A stretch of DNA of 64,000 bases from Sweltsa coloradensis (GCA_024449915.1 JAMZAV010000007.1:1426001-1490000), one strand, 5' to 3'. Counted from the stretch's first letter, positions 26,801 to 40,795 are shown. Notes: a model not told the origin generated them from the letters alone. A program made the numbers and translations.

Positions 26801-29688
26801 TTGTTTAAAGTCAACCGCGTGTTTCAATGTCTTCATTTCATTTGACATCAAGCACAAATATGTATGTGATATTTATTTTCTGCTTCGCAGAGAAAACCAC
26901 AGCATGAACACAACAAATTCTCACAATTCTCACAAGACTAGCAGACACGTTATGGGATAAACTGACTTTTACTGTCACGCAGATTAATCAAAATGTTTAA
27001 TTTTGTTTAAATTTTGAACTAAGGCTCATTCATGGCATGATAGATATCCGTTTATTATTTCGTTTTAAAAATAATTATTTACGTACACGTTGCTTTTAAA
27101 CATCACCTGTAAGTAATTCAAGAATCAGTCTGAATACGTGTATAACTCATTTAGGCCTATGAGTGGTGCATGTTTGTTTTCCATTCCGTTTTGGTATTTT
27201 TACTAACAATTCATGACACAGTCAAGCCATCCAAATACACCACGCTGGCTAATTAAAAACATTTTCATAGTCATCGCGAATTGAAATAATTTTATAGTTG
27301 AAGCCCATTACAAACTTTTAGCTCTGTATTAGACCCAATATGCACGTAATTAAAGTCACAATATCCTTTGTAGATTGGAATTTTGGAAATACAATTAACC
27401 CACCCCATTTGGTAAAATCGAGCTATATACGTGAGGGTGCTACGGAGTGAGGGTGAACCCTCCCCGTGGTCAGGCGTGAAGCTAGCCGCAAGACGCACCA
27501 CTTGCATTTTGACCTCTTGACCCCTACGGACCGGGGGATGCTTATCTGCATTGTGGGGCGAAGAAGCGGCCAATGATTATGATGCCCGATGTAGGGGTAT
27601 ATGGGGCCTATCTCTCTCTATTGGTGTAACCTTCTTATTGAAAGTGCTCGTTCGTCTTGTTAATGGCCGAAACCACTGGACCAGCAGTTGACCAGCTCGT
27701 TGGAGATTTACTTTCAATGGTAGCATTTGTCCGCATTAGATGCGTTAAGATGTCGTGGTTGGAAATACAATGGAGGGTCCCGAAACTACTTAGAAACAAT
27801 GACTAGGAAAAAACATTGGAAAAAAACTAGTGTTTTTCCTCTGAAAATAGTGAGGTCACAAGAGAGGGCGCATGTTGTTTTAGTTATAGATCCGAACAAA
27901 TCACTGCTTTCGATCTCATGTGTGTTGTTAATATTTCTTAATTTTCTATCGGGAGGAGTGACAAACTTTACCTGATTCACAACGCCACACTTTCGCCTTC
28001 CATTTAAATAAAAAGGTGTGGATAGAAGTTTAAATTGGCCCATTCGTCTTGAGGAGTCCTGTTATCAGACGGCTAGATTTGCTAATGTTCCCGCAATGCG
28101 GTCGCCATTTTGTTCCCACAAGAACATCACATGACATCGGAATTGGCTCGTGGAAATCCAGGCGACAAGCTGGTTAACTTGGGTTTATCTTGGTGGAAGA
28201 AAACTTTTTAGAACAAATTGTCTTCAAAGTCATTCGTCAATGGTAGTTTTATCGGCGCCTCGTGAGCAAGCGACGAGAGGATTGGGGGGGGGGGGGGGAG
28301 GACGACATCATGTGAGATATAGAGTGAGAGGAATAACCCACGTAGACAATGATAACGTAAAATGGAAGTCGAAATAATCTGGAAAAAGACCATAAAATCT
28401 TATTTTTCTCCGAGAATAAAAGATTTGCTGAAATAAATGACACGAGAACATGGTACATTCTTCACGGTGGCCATGCAAATTGCAACACGATGTCACAATT
28501 ATTGCAGTTCGGCATCATTTAGTTAAAGAGGTTACAAGGAATTGTCATCTCCAGAATATATGACAATCCTGACTGTCTTCATTAAGTTTCTCACGTGTTA
28601 ATTATTTAATCTTAGGCTCTACTCATACTGACCACCTGTGGCCTGATACTGAAAGCCAGAGATATTCCCGGTGACCGAAACAGTATTTGGTTTGTTCAAC
28701 ACATTCGACATGAAAAAGTTGAAATTAAATGTTGCGTTGAATAATATTATCAATCGAATTATTTAATCCCCACCCCTAGTGATATTTTTACATAATTATA
28801 CCAAAAATATTGAACGTATTTTTGGTATTCGGTGTTTTTTCGTTGTAAGGGAAATCTGCATTTATATACATGTCATATTCATATTATATAATATGTCATG
28901 TGTATATATTGATCCCAACCACGAAAGTCTAAAAACTCATTCATTTTGGAATAAAAATGTCACGATTCAGTATTCACTATATCTCCGTCAGGTATTTTAC
29001 TCGATTTATCAAATAAACTATGTTGGCCCTATGTACTGCGAGTTTTGTGGTGTCATCAGTGAGCAAGGAGTGTCAGATGGATGGGATTGAGTTATGAGGT
29101 TTCCACGACATTATATTTTCTCTTTTTAACTGCAACAAGTTCTTGTTGGAATGTGTAATCAGTAATACTTAGTCATAAAATAAGACAAACTATTAAAAGG
29201 AATGAGCATATCTTATTTTAATTAAAATTCGAATTGTGTAGTGTAAAATATAAATATCTATATGTTCAGCGATTGAGCATAATATGTAACTCAGCACGCT
29301 AATTTTACGTAATTCGATTTGCATTATATTCTCGATTTACATTCCCTAACTCTGTTGAATGAGTCATTGAAGAGCCGTACTTACCTTGTAGGTGACTGTG
29401 AGCTCATGTGGTTGAAATGGTACAGCATACAACGATTAACAGTCGTGAATTGAAAGTGTCCACATGCATAACTATCGATATCGACCGATCACTTAGGCCT
29501 ACTTGATTGCATTCACAAGAAAATTACATTTTACCTAGCGTGACACTCGTTTTCACTGCTGCTTGGTAATGATTGTCTGACAAGTGACACCACTAGTCGG
29601 ACTCTCGGATCAACGTCCAATCGCGTAGAGCTCTTCTGAGTCGTCACAAAGATAGCGATACCGCAGCAATTTCATGATACATCAATTA
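20823..29688. other. Long stretch without a supported gene
   Basis: Runs of G at 21435-21446 (12) and 28284-28298 (15). GC-richer, repeat-free stretches lie at 24000-24360 (with a 69-codon plus frame, no known domain) and 27420-27650. The tRNA-related fragment at 26.3 kb is listed separately. Confidence 0.45.
26279..26335 (+). repeat. tRNA-related fragment
   Basis: Contains GGTCCCGGGTTCAGTCCCCG, close to a tRNA T-arm with B box, but the D-arm and acceptor cannot be formed. Resembles the heads at 19.8 and 52.3 kb; the tail motif is missing. Confidence 0.4.
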
Positions 29689-29962
29689 CCAGGCGCGTAT
29701 GGAGGGGGGCAGGGGGTGGTTGAAGGGGGCAATTCCCCCCAGTTCTCCCCAAGCCCACCCCCCCCCCAACTTCAGAATGTTAAATATCGGTTACAACTGA
29801 AAAACTGGTAGCAGTCCGTATACTTAGGACTTTGTGTTGCACAGGATGTGCTGACTTGCGGCTAATTGGAAGGTGCAAAAGCAAAATAAAGGCTCATCAG
29901 CTCACAATCTACCCATTCTTCCCCTATCCACCCCATTCTAAAAAGAGTTCCTACGCGCCTGG
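29689..29962. mobile_element. Small TIR element with TTA target duplication (MITE)
   Basis: CCAGGCGCGTATGG at 29689 is mirrored by TCCTACGCGCCTGG ending at 29962 (274 bp), and both ends are flanked by TTA. A 3-bp TWA duplication is typical of PIF/Harbinger elements. The inside is non-coding with long G and C runs. Superfamily assignment is tentative. Confidence 0.5.
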
Positions 29963-30615
29963 TTAACACTTGCTATAGAGTATAGTCTGACAATTTCATG
30001 GTACAAACCTGGTATGAACATGAGACAGTAACATTAAATTAAAAAATAAAATCATATTCTGATCAGACCCCATACTAGATTTGCTTACTATTTGGCTTTC
30101 TCATTTCCTGCAAAACATTGTTAATAAATCCCCACAATTCAGTGAATTCGTATTTATAGTCTACCCACTCAGTCACACAAGGGAAATGTTTATTGTTATT
30201 GATTTGATGTGATGAGAATAAAAATTAAAAGAAATGTAAACTATATCCGGCCACACACATCATCATAAAATATGTTGGTATAGTACTATGACATACTACG
30301 ACAGATGTATGTAGAGAAGGCAAGTCGAGTCTCAGCCTTGTCTAATATATCACTGCAGATTGTCATATACAACCAAGAAGCGTGTGCTCAATATAACATG
30401 TCCACGGAAAATAATAATGCTAAGTACAACCACGACAGCTATCCGTCGGAGTGTTGGTTTAATATGTTTAAAATAACCATGTACTTTTTTTACAAAGGTA
30501 TTTTTATGCACTTCTGTTATCTTAAAAGCATTTGTATTAAGTTGATACAAATAATTTTCTCGGGGTCTCGAGTACTGTCAATTAATTGAAAAATCCTATG
30601 GCGGGACACTAGACT
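29963..30615. other. Unassigned AT-rich DNA
   Basis: A 94-codon plus frame at 30305-30589 has no recognised domain; nothing else noted. Confidence 0.45.
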
Positions 30616-30702
30616 TGCTTCTTCTTCTTCTTCTTCTTCTTCTTCTTCTTCTTCTTCTTCTTCTTCTTCTTCTTCTTCTTCTTCTTCTTCTTCTTCTTCT
30701 TG
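30616..30702 (+). repeat. (CTT)n microsatellite
   Basis: About 28 uninterrupted CTT units, a perfect polypyrimidine tract. Confidence 0.98.
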
Positions 30703-31061
30703 CTTGGATGTTATTTTTTCTCCTGTAGAATTCTGTAATAACTAAAAGAAAACAAATCATAAAATTCGAAATTTCTATATTTCTTATATAAGTTGACTGA
30801 TTACTCCCAAAAAGTAATACTCTGATAATTATGTAATTATGTCACGGACAAAATCTTGAAAAGGATATCTTGAGCTAACATGCTCGACTCTTCTCTAGAA
30901 TGTTAGAACATAGTTTAGGACTATCAAACTCATGTTATCACAACATAAAACTAGCTTTCATAAAGTTAATGCTTTTCAGCCGAACTTCACTTTAGAGAGG
31001 TATATGTTGTCCACACTTTTATCAACACATAATAAACACCCCTTTATTGAAAAACAATTCG

Positions 31062-31250
31062 AGAAGTCTCCGGCCCGATACTCGACACATCCAATCATGA
31101 CTGAAGTTTTCCAGGATTGACATAAAAGCGAATGCTGGGATTGAGTCCCATATATAGCCCTAGTGTATCATCTTAGCCACCCCACGCCAAATAAGTGATC
31201 TAAAAAGTATTTGTCAGCAGAGCAGGTACCCTACAAAAGAAAAAAATAAT
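31062..31250 (+). repeat. Decayed SINE of the same family
   Basis: The head is mostly lost. The body (TGACTGAAGTTTTCC, GCGAATGCTGGGATTGAG) and an A-rich tail with ACCCTACAAAAG remain recognisable against the 15.1-kb copy. Confidence 0.55.
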
Positions 31251-31775
31251 TAATACATAATTTATTATTCAAATATAGTCAAACTTGATATTTTGATGAG
31301 AAAAAAGTTTTATAACATTCTATTGAAGACAGTATTAAGTTATATAGACAATTCCATATTATGGCTGTGCCTATTCTTTTGAGTCAACTGTACCAGGGTT
31401 CGCACGCAGCAAATCTCCTCGTCTTTGGGGAGAGAATTCAATTATTGTGGACTTATCCGCACCTTGTCTTGTAATGGTTTCCGTCGCCTGTGAGTGCTAG
31501 GGTGAGTGATGCAAGAGGCCGGCTTTATATCCTTCCTCTGAGAGACTGTGGCAAGATCATGATTGAGTTGAGCAAGATGCTGGTTCTTGCTTCACTTGCT
31601 ACAGTGACCGGTGTCCAACATGTTACACTCAACATGACATGTCGTCTCTGTGAGTGCGAGGGTGAGTGATGCAAGAACTGTTTACCTGAAATATTTTAAT
31701 ACGTCACTTTTCATTGTACTAGTCATCCCCCTTGGTACGATACAATTGCCTCTTTACACAAATTATTTCACCGGG
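31251..31775. other. Unassigned DNA with a short direct repeat
   Basis: CTGTGAGTGC...GGGTGAGTGATGCAAG occurs at about 31489 and 31648. No gene. Confidence 0.5.
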
Positions 31776-32520
31776 TTCGACGCCAATTTACAATAATCCT
31801 TTCCCTAGGCTCGACGCCACTGTCTCTTTCTTTACACTTATCTTTTCCATATGTTCGACGCCACTGTCTCTTTCTTTACCCTAATCTTTCCCCTAGGTTC
31901 TACGCCACTGTCTCTTTCTTTACACTAATCTTTCCCCTAGGTTCGAAGCCACTGTCTCTTTCTTTACACTTATCTTTCCCCTAGGTTCGACGCCACTGTC
32001 TCATTTCTTTACACTAATCTTTCCCCTAGGTTCGACGCCACTGTCTCTTTCTTTACACTAATCTTTCCCCTATGTTCGACGCCACTGTCTCTTTCTTTAC
32101 ACTAATCTTTCCCCTATGTTCGACGACATTGTCTCTTCCTTTACACTTGTCTTTCCCCTATGTTCGACGACATTGTCTCTTTCTTTACACTAGTCTTTCC
32201 CCTATGTTCGACGACATTGTCTCTTTCTTTACACTTGTCTTTCCCCTAGGTTCGACGACATTGTCTCTTTCTTTACACTAATCTTTCCCCTATGTTAGAC
32301 GACATTGTCTCTTTCTTTACACTTATCTTTCCCCTAGGTTCGACGACGCTGTCTCTTTGTTTTACACTAATCCACCCCGTGGGCCCTACTTTTGACGATA
32401 CTGCCTCAACATAATTATTATTTCCAATAGATTCGAAGCTACGACCTATTTATAAATCTTTCCCCTAGGTACGGCGCCACTGCTTCTTTACACAAATCTT
32501 CCCCCTAGTTTCGACGCCAC
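31776..32520 (+). repeat. 44-bp minisatellite, 13 clear units
   Basis: The marker TTCGACG or a variant recurs at 31810, 31854, 31898, 31942, 31986, 32031, 32075, 32119, 32163, 32207, 32251, 32295 and 32339: period 44 with one unit of 45. The unit is TTCGACGCCACTGTCTC followed by TTTCTTTACACTAAT and CTTTCCCCTAGG. Degenerate units extend on both sides, to about 32520. Later units share GACGACATTG in place of GACGCCACTG, so the array grew by local duplication. The open frame across part of it is not a gene. Confidence 0.95.
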
Positions 32521-35099
32521 TGCAGGTTTGGATATGATTGAGAGGGCTCGAGCGTCAATCCTGACAAGTGGAATGATCGCAATTCACGGCTAATGGACGA
32601 GGCGTACCCCCCCCCCTCCCCCCCCCACTTCAACATGTAACACTAATAACACGAATGGCGCCCCAGCTAAACCATATCAACGCATTTCAGTAATGGTCTG
32701 CAAAGTAAACGTCCGTGATTTTTCATGTTGTACAATAAATAGCTGGTTGTTGAAATAAAAATGAAATATGTGTAGGAATAATAGCCTAACTATCTCATCA
32801 AGTTTTGAATAACAACATTGTTGCCAGATTTTCGGGAGCCATGTAGCACTTAGCTTGTGTAACCATCAACCGTAAAACATGCCAAGTTTTCCTTTACGAT
32901 TAGCATGCCCAATAATTCGTGTCTGCTTTCAAAAGCTATTGTCGTCATAATGTACTTCTCTGTTCAAGCCAGCCATCATGGAAAGTGTTGAGTAGGCCAA
33001 ATATTTATTTCTATTGGGCATAGATTTAAATTCAGACCACTTTACTTGCTATTAATTCACAGTACAATTTAAGGAAAGATATGAGTGATTATCTAAGACA
33101 AGACAACCACAAAACAGAGTTTTTAACACTGTTGTGCCTCAAATGTATCTTGTGCAGTGGTCGAACTAGAAAACCTTATATGGAAGTTTGGGGGATGGTT
33201 AAATTTCAATTTCCAATGTATCCCAACATGTAACACTGAGGTTGAGGCAACGCTCAGGTGCTGAACGGCTGGTAATATCATTACCAAATTTTAAATAACT
33301 GTACCAAAATGTAATATTCTAGGTATTGTCAATAATAAATTAAAATCTAACTCAATCCCAAAAACAACATTCTCTCCAATTTCAATGTAGCCTAGCTCCT
33401 AAAACTGTTAATTTATAATATACAGCTTATATTGAAATATTGCTTTAATTACTGTTACCATGCTATTAATAACGTATATAGTTTATGATCTGTCATTCGT
33501 TGGATCATAGATTATACTCTAAATTGATCCACATGCAATATGCGTTTAATACACAACGCATTCATTGATTGTTTATTCAATTTATAGTTAGGCCCATAAT
33601 TCCCTCGCTCTAATTATTGTCGTTTTGATCCCCCAATCAATGCATCAAATAATTATGCAAATATAATACAATGTTTGCACTCGTTATATTATATGGAGAT
33701 TACTGTTCATTGAGCGACACGATTTTCGAAAACGTTTACCATGCCTAGCCTTTGATTCAGAATAAGCCAATTTAATTGAGGTATTAAACATAAACGCCAT
33801 TTAATTTAGGCTTACACAATTTCAGTATGTCAGAGGGCTCTCGAAGCGAAAAGAGAATGTTTAAACATTATGGAGAATTTCATTTAGTATAAGTTTGTTT
33901 TTTATGAAATAATTATTATTTAGAAACGTTTGTGTAGCATTTTCAATAATTTAGATTATAGCACTCTCATTGTAACTTTGTATCATTTTGAAGTTCTATT
34001 TTTCGGTAAACACATGTTAAAACACGCGTTTTTGGTTTCCCAAAATGTTTCGTTTAAAATTATGTCAAAAAGATAAAAATTATATAATAATAATATTGTA
34101 TAGTCATAATAATAATATTGTATATAATAATAATAAGTTAAAATCAGCTGAATCGAAACGCTGTTTTAACGTCTATCCTATTCAGTTAAAAAAATTAAAA
34201 AAACTGATTTACAAAGGAGGACAACTAAATAAATCTAATAATTACATAGACGCAGACACAACAATGAACTACAGTAAGTAAGTAAATAATTTGAAATACT
34301 TACAACAACAATGTATTAAAAAAAATGTTGGTAACAATTTCAAAAAGGATATTAAATGCAATAAATAATTAATAAACCAAATATAAAAGAGGGTGGGTGG
34401 GGGGGGGTGGAAAAAAATTAAGAAAAAAAAAAAGAAAGAAAAATTATCAAAACGAAAACAAACAAAAAAATGTTTTTTAGACACTCCACTCAAAACGAAT
34501 ATGAGGTTGCCAAAAACAGAACAGCAAAATTAGGAGTAATCAAACTTTTCCAAGAACATCCAAACGCGAATCTTCATTCTTGTCTTCAAATCTTGATAGC
34601 ACAAAAGATCTTGACTCTTAATAAATAATTATATCAGACAAACATATAATTATTGAAAATTGTATGTCAAAAACTGATCATACCAAACAGGACACCTAAC
34701 TCAAGTTGCGAGCTCCACCAGTGGCCGGCAACCAGACAATCTAGGAAGAAAAATTTAATTGAAAATACATTGATTATATCATAACTAAAGCAATTATGAT
34801 CAAACAAAGCGAATTGCAAAATCATAAATAAGAACTTATGAAGAGAAATTAACATTACAAAAACACAAAGACAATGAACCACAGATAATACTAAAAATCA
34901 ATTATGCTTTGCTCTGGGTCGTTGTTGTTGTTTCTCATTACTCATTTCAAGTGTAGGCTAAGCAAAAAATATTTTTAGACCAAACAATTCCAGCCATGGC
35001 ACATGATTCGAAAAACATTAAATAGTAATTTAAAGTAATATTTTATACATTAGCTGTTATTTTTTAATAGTTTGCTGTGATATTTCGATCTTCCTTCAA
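32521..35099. other. AT-rich DNA, no gene seen
   Basis: Runs of 10 and 9 C at 32607-32626 and a run of 9 G at 34399-34407. Frames here are low complexity. Confidence 0.5.
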
Positions 35100-35265
35100 A
35101 GGCTCTACTATAGCCCCCAGGGTCGCCAAAATATTTAGGTATCTTACTTGTGAAGAGCGATATCAACAAAAGAGGTCAATAGGTAATTTTCGTTTTTTTT
35201 CGTGAGACTTGGACCAATGAACACAAAATCGTGATGTAGGCCAATATAGATGAGCTACGCTTTCT
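35100..35265 (+). repeat. Dispersed repeat 'GGTGGAGGTGCCGG', internal part
   Basis: Lacks the head but shares CAGGGTCGCCAAAATATTT, a CTTGTGAAG...CAA block and TTTTTTTTCGTGAGAC in the same order and spacing as the 40.6- and 42.4-kb copies. Confidence 0.45.
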
Positions 35266-37839
35266 ACAAAAAATACATCGTTATTTAGATAAACGTCTTG
35301 CAGTATACTTGGCATTTACAGGATGAACACATTTATAGACACAAATATTTATTAATACAATCACAAACTTATTAACAGGACCTTTACGACAATAGGATCT
35401 ACTTCTTGTCTTCGATCCGAATATAAGAGTGGGAACCAGAAGACTTGTCGCAGACTTCCTTACTTTGTCTTGCAAAGTTGGCTTTCCAGACACCAAGAAG
35501 TATAACTTTCTCACTTTTGGGGATTCATTCTTTTACAATACGGGTGGACAGAAGAAATTCATAAACACCTCAGACGTAAGTAAAGTATATAACCATAACT
35601 TGGGGAGATAGAATTGAATTGAAATAACTATAGCGTGGGTCAATAACAAAATACTCATTTGTTTTTTAAAAAAAAATTGATGCTACTTTCTCAATTATTT
35701 ATTTTGTATACATAGATAATTGAATTTACCCATTTATGTTTGATTATACATTTCAGATACACGATATTTTTTTAAAAGTTTTTTGGTACATAACGTGTTA
35801 TCACTATATACTTCCCAATCGTGAGTTAACTTTGTAAATAAGACGATAATATCATAATAATTTTGTCTTGAAAAAGTAGGCCTTCATGTTTTTATTTAAT
35901 ATAACTGGAGTTTCAAATTTTATTTTATTTAAATTTAATGATGGAAAAAAGACATTAGATTATGTGATGTTTGAAAAGCCATACAGTTAATAATTGTTGC
36001 GCGTTCATAAAAAAAAATACAAACACATGCAAACAACTGCATCACTATAAAATTTTTGTGAGAAGGATTCATTCTGAAGTATTTCATAGGAAAGAGGATG
36101 TTTTACAAGTTTATTAAATAAGATTTTGTAAGCATGTTTACTATCCTAAAGCTTTTTATTTTTAATTTCAACCCAAGTATAAAAGAGTCAAATTTATTCA
36201 TATTATAGAGCACCCAACCTAATCATCAACAGCCTCAGCAGGCCTTAACGTCTAATCATATAAAACATGATTTAATTTTCTGTGTTGATCTGAGTTAAAC
36301 TTTGCTTTATATTAGTTTCTCTTTAATTCGGTGCTTTTTCATCATGATGTTATTTTCTACGACTTTTTTATTTCATCATTTCTTTCCTTGTATCGCTGTT
36401 CTTGTTTCTTTGTTATTATTAGTTCTGTTGTTTCAGCTCATTCTTTTCCTCTCCGAGCTTGTATGGACAGACGTATCATCATGTGGGGTTAGGGGCGCCT
36501 AGGGTGGGGGCGCTCACTGAATCGGATATCTCAACCCCCCCCCCCGCTCCCTCGCCGGCGCACGACACTTCACTCCGCACCCTCGAATTGGTTTTTGAAA
36601 ATTAATACAAATGATAGCTCACATTTCCAACCCGTGTTCGTCACTCCATGTAACTACCTAAATTGAATTAGACCCCCAGTATCATAGTTCGGAGAATAAA
36701 TAACGCCTAATTCGTACAACTTTGACGTTGTTACCCTTTCGTTCATTTTTGTCAAGTCATATTTTCAAAAACTGTATCTATTTAACTTTGATATAAGCTT
36801 TACGTTCCAAGTCGTACATATTTGTTAGGTAAATCCATGTCCTAGCTTTGACTAGAGAATCAATCAATCAAACTTATTATATTATTAATTTTTTTAAACA
36901 CTATTGACATTTCTTTGTCCGCGCTTCGTGCCACAAAATAGAACTCTCCGTAAATCAATTTCACTTATTACAAAACTTACAATAACTGACCATTCGTCGT
37001 GCTAGTTAATCAAACTGTAACTGCTTTGAGGAAATTGAGCTTATGAAAATAATTATGTACAATAATAGGCATACTAGAATGTTAAAAGCTTGCCCAGGGT
37101 ATATTTTGGGGAAAAGGAAATTAGTGTATTATTTTACTATTAAGTCTTTTATTCCTAGCTGTAGCTATGGATGTGTTGATATGTGTGAAATTGTAATATA
37201 ATGCCATGAAGTAAGTTTGCTCTATATGTAAACGATGTTTATTTACGTACAATGCCCATACCTATTATAGCTTTGCCACCAAACAAAGTTAGGTCGGGCT
37301 ATGAATGATCATGCGATCAAGCTAAGTTAGCATGGGCTATGGATATAGGATATATATCTGAGAAACAATAAAATACAATATAGCTATATTTCCATGTCAC
37401 AATGTTATTATACAATGTCTTATAGACCAACATAAAAAACATTGTATTTTGCCTCGACTCTTGTTAGTTGTTACACATGGGCATGTGGAAAGTCTATACT
37501 CGCATATAAACGCATAATAGTATTGCACACAACTTAATACATATTTAAACTAAACCATTATAATATAACATAATCATAAAGAAAAAACAACAAACTTATA
37601 CTGCTTCCAAGGAAAAATAATATATCATTTTGATGTCCAAAGAACTAAGTATAGAATATAGAAAAGTAATAGATAAGAATTATATATTATGATCTTTGTT
37701 AAAATAGTTGTTTAGTTTCACGCGATAAGTGCCAATCTTCTCAATCACTTCTGATACTGTAAGAATGTTGTAACTATGGTAAATTTAATTATTTTGTATT
37801 AATTTGGTCTTATACGTGTGTGAATTTTTCCTTTTCAAA
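35266..37839. other. AT-rich DNA, no gene seen
   Basis: Run of 11 C at 36535-36545. Short frames at 35281-35611 on both strands have no known domain. Confidence 0.5.
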
Positions 37840-38032
37840 ACTTGGATGATATCTTGGCATCAAGCTAACTCAGCATGGGATATGGATAGGGTTTATTTTT
37901 GAGACTTGGATGATATCTTGGCATCAAGCTAACTCAGCATGGGTTATGGATAGGGTTTATTTTGGAGACTTGGGTGATATCTTGGCATCAAGCTAACTCA
38001 GTCCGGGCTATGGACGGGGTTTATTTGGGAGA
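37840..38032 (+). repeat. 64-bp tandem repeat, three units
   Basis: Units start at 37840, 37904 and 37968, each with ACTTGGATGATATCTTGGCA, then TCAAGCTAACTCAGCATGGG and TATGGATAGGGTTTATTT. The first two are nearly identical, the third more diverged. A single related stretch (ATCAAGCTAAGTTAGCATGG) lies 500 bp upstream at 37316. Confidence 0.95.
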
Positions 38033-40564
38033 CAGGCAGGGGTGATATGTGGTGTCTATTTCTCCGATAGGGAAACTCCAGAAAGATGAGGCCCTAGTGG
38101 CGCCGCGGTGCGGACGATCCAATAATAGAAGGGAAAATGAACGGACGCCACGTCGGTATTTCGAGACTCAATTCAAAGTTTTCGAAGAAACAAAAAAAGA
38201 ATGAGGTAATATTCATTTTTCTTTTTTCGAATTGTGAAGAAAGTTGCGTTGGGAGTGGTAAAGCTCGTAGTCGGCGCTCATGCATTATGGATGCGGACGA
38301 GGCTGAGCCAGGACGCGCGATCGCCCGCGCTTGATGGCTGTATAAAGTGTAGCTACACGTCGTTGCTATACTGGCAATGATCACTGTTTCACCATCACTA
38401 GGTATATAAACTAGGAATGTAGTAAAACTTTTCAAATGAAGTGTCGACTCTGTATTAGGCTAAATATTCAGGAATGGTGAATTGTCCAAACAAGAGCCGC
38501 TTTCGTTAGATACTAACTATTTGTTTTACTAGTATTTACTGTTATTATACTTCTATCATATAGCTATCGTTGTCAAAAAAAGAGGTTTATACCCATTTAT
38601 AATAATGCCACCATTGAACATAATATATTTTATATTTAACTAAATGCCATCTTCTATCATCCATTTTCGAATTGAAATGATTAATATTAAATATAATATG
38701 CAGTTTTAACAAGCAAAAGTCAATAGAAATTACGCATGCTCGTTTTCTATTAGGTAACTGTGTATAAATAATTATAAAAAAAGTTTTGGAAACGATTAAT
38801 TTTATTGGGAAAAAATATTGTTGATGACTTTATCACAAAAAAAATATTCATGTAGTGAATGTGCTTGCTTAGTATTTGCATGTCATTTGTATTACATTTA
38901 ATCGATATACATTATGTACCAAAAACTTCTAAAATAAGTGATAGTTTATGAATATAAACCAAGAGCACACACAAGACTTTGAAAATTGTTATTTAAGTCA
39001 CATTTTTAACGTAACAATGTAGAGTCGTAAAATGATACGTCTTTATATCGATCGCTATGTCCGGTTAAATAAACAGTGAACACCCAATATGTCAATAATG
39101 AATTCGTATAAATGAACTAACAATAGTGTTATTTATTTTATAGGATGAGCAGTTTTACTGTAATGATAGAAATTTCGAGTGCTATCACATGCTAGTATTT
39201 TTTTTTTTTATCTTTTTCACATCTTCGTATCTCCGAGACTGTCGCTTGTGCACTGTTTTCAATTCGTAGTGTCATTATTCATCCGATTAAGCTCTTAACT
39301 CGAAGTCTGACAAAGTATTATTAACGCGACATCAAACTCTCAAAGCATATTTTCTTCCAATGAAGTTCAAGAAAAATAACTAATACGAAAAACCATCATA
39401 AAATAGGCCTTTACATTCTTTCCATAAGCTCAGTATTACATTTTCTGCATATCGTGAAATTGGAGTCAGCATAGAGAATGGAGACGCATAATTTTTCATA
39501 ATTCCCATCCAGCCAAGCATGTAGAAATGTAGTGGAAAAACATTGTTGAAAGCTCAATGCCTTAAGCTTATATATTCTGTCTGAAAGAGGGTTTTAAAAA
39601 GTGGGAAACAAGAGTGAAAGGGTGAGCGCAAATGCGTGAAATGCTATTACATTATGTGAAGTGGTTCGATATCGCTCGCTCTCTCGCCGCGCTCCAGTGT
39701 TCGGGGTTGCGCGGAAACAGAAATGAGAATATCAAATGGTTGTTCGGGTTAGTGTTTTGGGAAGTTGATAGCTCGTGTATCAAACCAAACCAAGTAAGTT
39801 TTATCTCGGGTGACTTTAGTTCTTCGTAACGCCGTGGCGTGACGGGGCGATACAGCAGCACTGTACAATACAATCGTGCACCACGTACTCTGGATAATTA
39901 TCATATTTTATCATATCATAATGTATTAGTTCCTTGACGTCATAAACTATACCGCCGCAATATTTTCGTATAAAAATACACATAATGATTAAATTAAACT
40001 TTAAAATAAAATATTTGATTGTAAACTGCTTCAATATCACGATATTTTTTAATTAACCTGCATTCCATAACCGCCATGAAATAAGGTATCATTTCAGATA
40101 CAGGTAAGATATCATAATATAAGCTTAACATTTTTTAAAGTGATTGGTCCTAAAGTTAATGTTTAAACCCTAAAACGTACCAATGGCAATAAAATTAACT
40201 GAAATTTAAAGGATTACGGTGCCCAAAATATTAACATTAAAATTATTTGATCGGGACATTTCGTCGCGTCGATTACTTGTTTTTCTGAAGGTAGCCCTCA
40301 GGCTCAAATAGTATTGGACCAATTACTGCTAGACATTAAAAAAATTCTTCCCGTTTCTATGTGTGAAGAAAATTCCACCATTAATCCGCCAAACAAAAAA
40401 TTATTTTGATCCTACCAATTAAATACATCTCATGCCAAAAATAGTAAGTCAAGTAATTTATATCATTAATTAAACTTTATCTTGAACATTACCAAGCAAT
40501 GGAGAGAGTAATCGTAATAGGTGGCAAAGCCTAACATTTATCAACAAAGCTTCTCCCAAAGTAA
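38033..40564. other. Unassigned DNA with two GC-richer islands
   Basis: Islands at 38090-38345 and 39600-39870 are non-repetitive and crossed by overlapping frames on both strands, none with a recognised domain. Possible regulatory DNA. Confidence 0.4.
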
Positions 40565-40795
40565 AGGTTTTGGTGGAGGTGCCGGGTCCACAGATTTACC
40601 CTCTTTGGATGACACTAGCTACGTCCCCAAACCCGCAGGGTCACCAAAATAATTCTGTATCATCCTTGTTGAAGGGCAACGACAAATACATCCAGCCATG
40701 CAAGCAAATCAGAGGTTTTTACCGTGAGACAGGACTGCAAATAGACGTAAGATATACAAACTGATAGAAAAGTGATGCGTATATGAGAGACCTTC
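40565..40795 (+). repeat. Dispersed repeat 'GGTGGAGGTGCCGG', copy
   Basis: Begins TTTTGGTGGAGGTGCCGGGT, has CAGGGTCACCAAAATAATT and CCGTGAGACAGG in the middle, and ends GATAGAAAAGTGATGCGTAT then ATGAGAG. Same order of blocks as at 42.4 kb. Confidence 0.6.

Noticed and set aside
31776..32281. Repetitive protein encoded by the minisatellite
   Set aside because: 44 is not a multiple of three, so the frame rotates through three different translations; there is no coding signal.
31776..32520. CRISPR-like array
   Set aside because: Units are contiguous with no unique spacers; this is a minisatellite in eukaryotic DNA.
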